Assembly: GCA_025358455.1 (NCBI GenBank)
Contig: JANYJP010000065.1
Coordinates: forward strand, 1-36,149
DNA: 36,149 nucleotides
Direction of reading: 5' to 3'
Origin: Bacteroidales bacterium
GTDB lineage: Bacteria > Bacteroidota > Bacteroidia > Bacteroidales > VadinHA17
Shown here: piece by piece, positions 32,902 through 36,149 of the stretch
Layout of the letters: the number at the start of each line of letters is the position of its first letter
Position numbering within the stretch: position 1 is the first letter of the stretch
Translations under genes and position numbers: made by a program
The notes under the pieces: generated by a model
Databases searched by the model: none
The model's input: the letters and a program-made list of their open reading frames with translations, nothing else
Told to the model about the DNA's origin: nothing

Positions 32902-34245
32902 TTACTTTACGTCTGATTTATAATATTTTGTTAGTATTGAAAGCAATTGTTCCTTCTTAAAAGGTTTTGAGATATAATCATCACATATAGTCAGCGCTTT
33001 CTCTCTTTCTTCAGTCATAGCGTAAGCTGTTTGAGCTATAATAAACATTCCAGGATGGTTTTTCTTTATCATTCCAGCCGCTTCAAATCCATTCATTACA
33101 GGCATTTTCATATCCATCAATACAACCCCGATTTTTTCGTTCTTATCACAAATCTCAACAGCTTCTTTCCCGTTTACTGCTCTGAAATATTCAATTCCGG
33201 CAAATTTGAGTATGTTGCTTATATAAAGGAAATTAGCTTTGTCATCCTCGGCAATTAATACCTTCAGATCAGTATGTTTTAATTTATATTCATTTTTAAC
33301 TTCAATGCCTGACTCTGTATCGTCTGGCAACTTATATGGTATTGTGAAATAAAAAGTAGATCCTTTAAAGGTTTCTGATTTTACCCACAATTTCCCCTTA
33401 AGTAATTCCACATTTCCTTTGCATATAGAAAGCCCCAGACCAACACCCTGATATAATCGATCATTATCTGCATCTGCTTTATGGAACCTTCTGAAAATTT
33501 CATCCTGATGCTCCTCCGCGATCCCGATTCCTGTATCTTCAACAAAAAACTCCAGCTCATTATTCTTTAAAGTGTAGCCAAATGTGATATGTCCTGAATC
33601 AGTAAATTTTACAGCATTGCTTAAAAGATTTGATAATATCTGTTTGATTTTAATCCTATCTGTTAGAATATAACTTTGTTGATCAGCTAAACCCTTTTTC
33701 AATGAAAAGGATATTTCCTTCTTAATTAAAGGTTTATAAACCGAATTTAATTCTTCAATAAGGTTATTCAGATGAACTATCTTAAGGTTAACACTAATAT
33801 TTCCTGTTTCAAGAAGCGAAATATCAAGGATCTCATTAACAATATTTAGTAATTGATTGGAACTTAAAGTAATTATCTCAAGAAATTCTGCTTTTTTTTC
33901 TTCCGACGATTTGTTTTCCATTAAAAGCTGGGAAAAACCAACGATGCTGTTCATTGGAGTACGGATTTCATGGGAAACATTCTGAAGGAATGCAGTTTTT
34001 AAACGGTCACTCTCTCTTGCCTTCTGTTCAGCATCACGCAATTTGACTAGATGCCTCTTTAATATTAAATAAAGGAGTACACCTGTAATGCCAACATAAA
34101 ACCAGCCTTTGAATGTCTGGATTCTCGTTATTATGTCGGGATCTTTGATAAAATATATAAGTATTTTGTCGGAGAAGATTATCCACAGCCCTCCGATGAT
34201 CAGATAGCCGGCTGTAATTCTATTTTCGAATTCTATCTTTTGCAT
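32902..34245 (-). CDS. Hybrid sensor histidine kinase / response regulator
   Basis: A 447-aa membrane kinase. Two membrane helices (about 11-31 and 46-65) flank a loop of only about 15 residues; the pattern LWIIFSDKILIYF then FKGWFYVGITGVLLYLIL is a recurring N-terminal membrane module of histidine kinases. No PAS, GAF or large sensor domain follows. HisKA has phospho-acceptor H92 in NVSHEIRTPMN; the ATPase domain shows N210, DTGIG (237-241) and GVGLGLSI. A C-terminal receiver domain (about 327-445) has acidic D334/D335, phospho-acceptor D378 in LMDMKMP, T406 and K427. No output domain or separate regulator is adjacent, so the next partner is unknown. It is divergent from the cold-shock gene. 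Confidence 0.93.
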   Translation of the reverse strand: MQKIEFENRITAGYLIIGGLWIIFSDKILIYFIKDPDIITRIQTFKGWFYVGITGVLLYLILKRHLVKLRDAEQKARESDRLKTAFLQNVSHEIRTPMNSIVGFSQLLMENKSSEEKKAEFLEIITLSSNQLLNIVNEILDISLLETGNISVNLKIVHLNNLIEELNSVYKPLIKKEISFSLKKGLADQQSYILTDRIKIKQILSNLLSNAVKFTDSGHITFGYTLKNNELEFFVEDTGIGIAEEHQDEIFRRFHKADADNDRLYQGVGLGLSICKGNVELLKGKLWVKSETFKGSTFYFTIPYKLPDDTESGIEVKNEYKLKHTDLKVLIAEDDKANFLYISNILKFAGIEYFRAVNGKEAVEICDKNEKIGVVLMDMKMPVMNGFEAAGMIKKNHPGMFIIAQTAYAMTEEREKALTICDDYISKPFKKEQLLSILTKYYKSDVK

Positions 34246-34578
34246 TATTGACTTTAACTTAACAGTTGTAAAACAATTAAACAGAGGTTCTGTTGTTTAG
34301 TCTGAATAGTTTTAAATTCAATGACCGGAAATAAATGCTGAATTTATTTTCATATTAATATACAAATAATTGGAAAAACATATTTCAATTAAAGCGTATT
34401 TGTAAGTTTGGTATTAGTAAGGCATCACTAGCGGAATTAATTATCAGGAGACCGGATGCAGATATTACTTGAAGAAAGTTTTACCATTTCATAAGAAAAT
34501 AGTATTCCACGATTTAAATCCGTACCTTTGGAGAAATTCATCCACTTAGGGAAATTATAAACGAACCAATTTTAATTT
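34246..34578. other. 333-nt divergent intergenic region
   Basis: Lies between the histidine kinase (minus) and the cold-shock gene (plus). It is AT-rich and I see no open frame of note, no tRNA and no strong hairpin. The only recognisable element is the TACCTTTG box at 34523-34530. Confidence 0.6.
34523..34530 (+). promoter_or_regulatory. Bacteroidota -7 box before the cold-shock gene
   Basis: TACCTTTG matches TAnnTTTG and is identical to the box before the FSGTW gene at 32226. It lies 48 nt before the ATG, leaving a leader of roughly 40 nt. No TTTG -33 element is evident. Confidence 0.45.
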
Positions 34579-35034
34579 ATGGGAAGATCGCAGGAAACAT
34601 TCAACAAAAAAGAAGTTAAGAATAAAAAAGATAAAAAGAGAAAAGAAAAAGAGAAGAAAAGGCTTGTAAGAAAAGAAAGCGGGAAAAAAAGCAGTTTCGA
34701 TGACATGATTGCCTATGTTGATGAATTTGGAATGATCACTTCCACACCTCCTGATCCAAGCAAAAAACTTATTATTGATGTTGAAAGCATAGAATTAGGT
34801 GCCGCCAAAACTGATAGCGGACAAAAACCCGACTATATAAGAAAAGGCGTTGTTACATTTTTCAATGACTCAAAAGGATTTGGTTTTATACGTGATATGG
34901 AATCAAAACAGAGCGTTTTCGTTCATGCTAATAACCTTCAGGAAAAAATCAAAGAGAATAATATAGTTACATTCGAAATCGGAAAGGGACCAAAAGGGGC
35001 TACAGCTCTGAATGTAAGCCTGTTTAAGGAATAA
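34579..35034 (+). CDS. Cold-shock-domain RNA-binding protein with basic N-terminal tail
   Basis: A 151-aa protein whose C-terminal part (about 88-151) is a cold-shock domain: RKGVVTFFNDSKGFGFI with RNP1 KGFGFI at 99-104, then VFVHA (RNP2) at 113-117. The first 38 residues are almost half Lys/Arg and likely form a disordered, nucleic-acid-binding tail; a short linker with FDDMIAYVDEFGMITSTPPDP follows. Such extended CSD proteins are common in Bacteroidota and act as RNA chaperones. Monocistronic, with its own promoter-like box. Confidence 0.92.
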   Translation: MGRSQETFNKKEVKNKKDKKRKEKEKKRLVRKESGKKSSFDDMIAYVDEFGMITSTPPDPSKKLIIDVESIELGAAKTDSGQKPDYIRKGVVTFFNDSKGFGFIRDMESKQSVFVHANNLQEKIKENNIVTFEIGKGPKGATALNVSLFKE

Positions 35035-35051
35035 TTTTTTGATATTATTCC
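35028..35051 (+). other. Weak hairpin at the end of the cold-shock gene
   Basis: GGAATAAT (35028-35035) and ATTATTCC (35044-35051) form a perfect 8-bp AT-rich stem that spans the stop codon, with a T-rich loop. No T-tract follows, so terminator use is doubtful. Confidence 0.3.
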
Positions 35052-35358
35052 AATCTGTTCCCTCACCCCACCTAATTGATTAAATAAACATTATCTTTTA
35101 CAGATGATGACTTTACAGTTTGAGGCATACTCACTGTAAGTCAGTCTATTTGGTCGTTTATACCTGAGTCAGTTTACTTATCTGAAAAATGAAATTTTAA
35201 ACAATTTTAAGATTTCGTTGTTTATTATTAAACTGATTCTGACTTAATAAGAATAAAACTTCTTATTTATGAAAAAAACGAAACTGACTTCCTCACTAGT
35301 GGCGGTTGTTAATTCAAATTACAACATCGCATTTTATTCACAAATCTTTTAAATCATT
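35035..35358. other. 324-nt intergenic region with inverted repeats
   Basis: Contains a bulged hairpin at 35109-35142 (TTACAGT against ACTGTAA, extended by GAC/GTC and an inner GAG/CTC) and a distant inverted pair, TCAGTTTA (35169-35176) and TAAACTGA (35229-35236). A 27-codon frame beginning ATGAAAAAAACGAAAC at 35269 ends at TAA 35350-35352, 6 nt before the next gene; coding status is doubtful. No tRNA or known riboswitch pattern was recognised. Confidence 0.5.
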
Positions 35359-35778
35359 ATGTCGGCCAATATTAAAAAGATAGTTTCAATTACCTTTTTA
35401 TTATCATTCGCTTTCAGAGCATTTGCCCCTGCCAGCGGAACAATGATAATAATTGATACTACACCGATTAAACCATTCAAAAAGCTTATTAATGCTATCG
35501 GAATGGTGGAAACCAGATATGACACTCTTGCATATAATCCTGATGAAGATGCTGTCGGTTATTTCCAGATTCGTCCTATACGTTTGCTGGACTTTAATAA
35601 AAGAACAGGAAGTTCATATTCGATGAATGATCTGTTCAGGTATAATATTTCTGAAAGGATCTTTTTATACTATGCTTCAGAAATAGGGCCATACAATTTT
35701 GAGTGGATTGCCCGAAACTGGAATGGTTCAGGCAAGAGCACCATTCTATACTGGAATCAGGTCAAAAAATACCTTTGA
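35359..35778 (+). CDS. Small lysozyme-like (transglycosylase-fold) secreted protein
   Basis: A 139-aa exported protein with a hydrophobic N-terminus (IVSITFLLSFAFRAFA). The mature part shows the lysozyme/SLT pattern: LINAIGMVETRYDTLAYNPDEDAVGYFQIRP, where E51 is the candidate catalytic Glu and GYFQI the conserved strand, then ISERIFLYYASEIG and WIARNWNGSGKSTILYWNQVKKYL, similar to the end of goose-lysozyme-like Bacteroidota proteins. It probably cuts peptidoglycan or is a phage- or host-type muramidase relative. No transglycosylase accessory domains are present. Confidence 0.75.
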   Translation: MSANIKKIVSITFLLSFAFRAFAPASGTMIIIDTTPIKPFKKLINAIGMVETRYDTLAYNPDEDAVGYFQIRPIRLLDFNKRTGSSYSMNDLFRYNISERIFLYYASEIGPYNFEWIARNWNGSGKSTILYWNQVKKYL

Positions 35779-36014
35779 TTTTCAGACCATAATAGCGAAC
35801 CATATAATCAGCGTACCCGGAGGGCTATTTTTATTATTCATGGTTTCTTTATTACTATATACCGGTATGCGGCATGTAATAATAATGCGATGGTTTAGTA
35901 TCCATATCTGCAGATCAGTTAATAAAATTCTGAAATCTTTCAAGCTTTATAACAGGTGTTGATTGATCATCTTTGACTACCTTCATATATTATTCTTGCC
36001 TAATTATAAATTAT

Positions 36015-36149
36015 ATGGAAGAAAAAATCTTAGCTGGCTGGCCAAAACTTCTGCAGAAATATCCCTGGTTCAGATGTAACGGATGCTACCCGATTAGTGC
36101 CTATTCTGAATTTATGCCACCTCCTTTTCTTGGTCGTAAACCATATGGA
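36015..36149 (+). CDS. Start of an unrecognised gene (3' partial)
   Basis: An ATG at 36015 opens a frame of 45 codons that runs off the right edge. The product begins MEEKILAGWPKLLQKYPWF and continues with a CNGC pair of cysteines and MPPPFLGRKPYG. The high content of aromatic residues, Pro and Cys suggests a real protein, with no signal peptide. I do not recognise the family. The 236 nt before it hold no clear feature. Confidence 0.55.
   Translation, partial: MEEKILAGWPKLLQKYPWFRCNGCYPISAYSEFMPPPFLGRKPYG

Noticed and set aside
35269-35352. A 27-codon frame starting with ATG before the lysozyme-like gene, considered as a leader peptide
   Set aside because: Too short, with no typical attenuation features or ribosome-binding evidence; kept only as a remark in the intergenic entry.
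35699-35962. An 87-codon plus-strand frame after the lysozyme-like gene
   Set aside because: It starts inside the lysozyme-like gene in another frame, and its translation shows only chance hydrophobic sequence.
1-36149. CRISPR arrays, tRNA or rRNA genes, insertion sequences
   Set aside because: No regularly spaced repeats, cloverleaf-like stretches, rRNA-like sequence or transposase genes were seen on reading both strands.

Overview
The window reads as a chromosomal segment of a Bacteroidota bacterium, most likely a Bacteroidales/Marinilabiliales-type anaerobe. The grounds are GldF/GldG, a short Bacteroidota-style TonB with an N-terminal KEYGAYLLRKRY motif, LpxB (hence lipid A), DUF5916 and DUF4412-type secreted proteins, TAnnTTTG-type promoter boxes and a general lack of Shine-Dalgarno sequences. 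Base composition is AT-rich. No rRNA, tRNA, CRISPR array, insertion sequence or phage gene was seen.

Layout. 1-5477: an FtsX/MacB-type ABC permease (cut by the left edge), a secreted MG2/plug-like protein and, 2 nt later, a TonB protein with an unusual Gly-rich linker. 5478-6664: a decayed toxin-antitoxin-like module, with the C-terminal remnant of an ImmA/IrrE-type protein overlapping a PIN-domain gene that carries an in-frame TAA. 6665-8867: surE, a small membrane protein and lpxB, joined by two ATGA overlaps. A 60-bp GC-rich tandem repeat then lies just before a SpoIID/LytB-domain gene. 10203-16403: gldF, gldG, a DUF4340-like gene, dnaN, a DnaQ-like exonuclease and an FAH-family hydrolase, all on the plus strand. 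16641-20504: a DUF4412-like secreted protein, then on the minus strand a DUF5916/CBM9 outer-membrane protein and an unrecognised 228-aa protein. A short coding-like remnant lies at about 20521-20731.

20878-27727: tatA, a convergent lipoprotein amidase, and a tightly packed operon of XdhC-like maturation factor, MocA-like nucleotidyltransferase, 2Fe-2S subunit, Tat-exported molybdopterin-binding hydroxylase and a small secreted FSGTW protein. The first four proteins make a two-subunit, FAD-less periplasmic molybdenum hydroxylase with its own cofactor-maturation enzymes. The fifth is a companion of unknown role whose paralogue sits 4.5 kb away at 32226.

27780-29781 (minus): two Tat-signal proteins, a Gfo/Idh/MocA oxidoreductase and a sugar-phosphate-isomerase-like protein that lacks its central catalytic portion. 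This looks like a degraded member of the periplasmic sugar oxidation systems common in this phylum. 29960-36149: a mutarotase-like secreted protein, a three-repeat secreted protein, the second FSGTW protein, a hybrid histidine kinase, a cold-shock-domain protein, a small lysozyme-like protein and the start of an unrecognised gene cut by the right edge.

I did not find a clearly complete new system. The best leads are the FSGTW family tied to the Mo-hydroxylase operon, the in-frame deletion in the isomerase, the broken PIN module and the MG2/plug-TonB pair.
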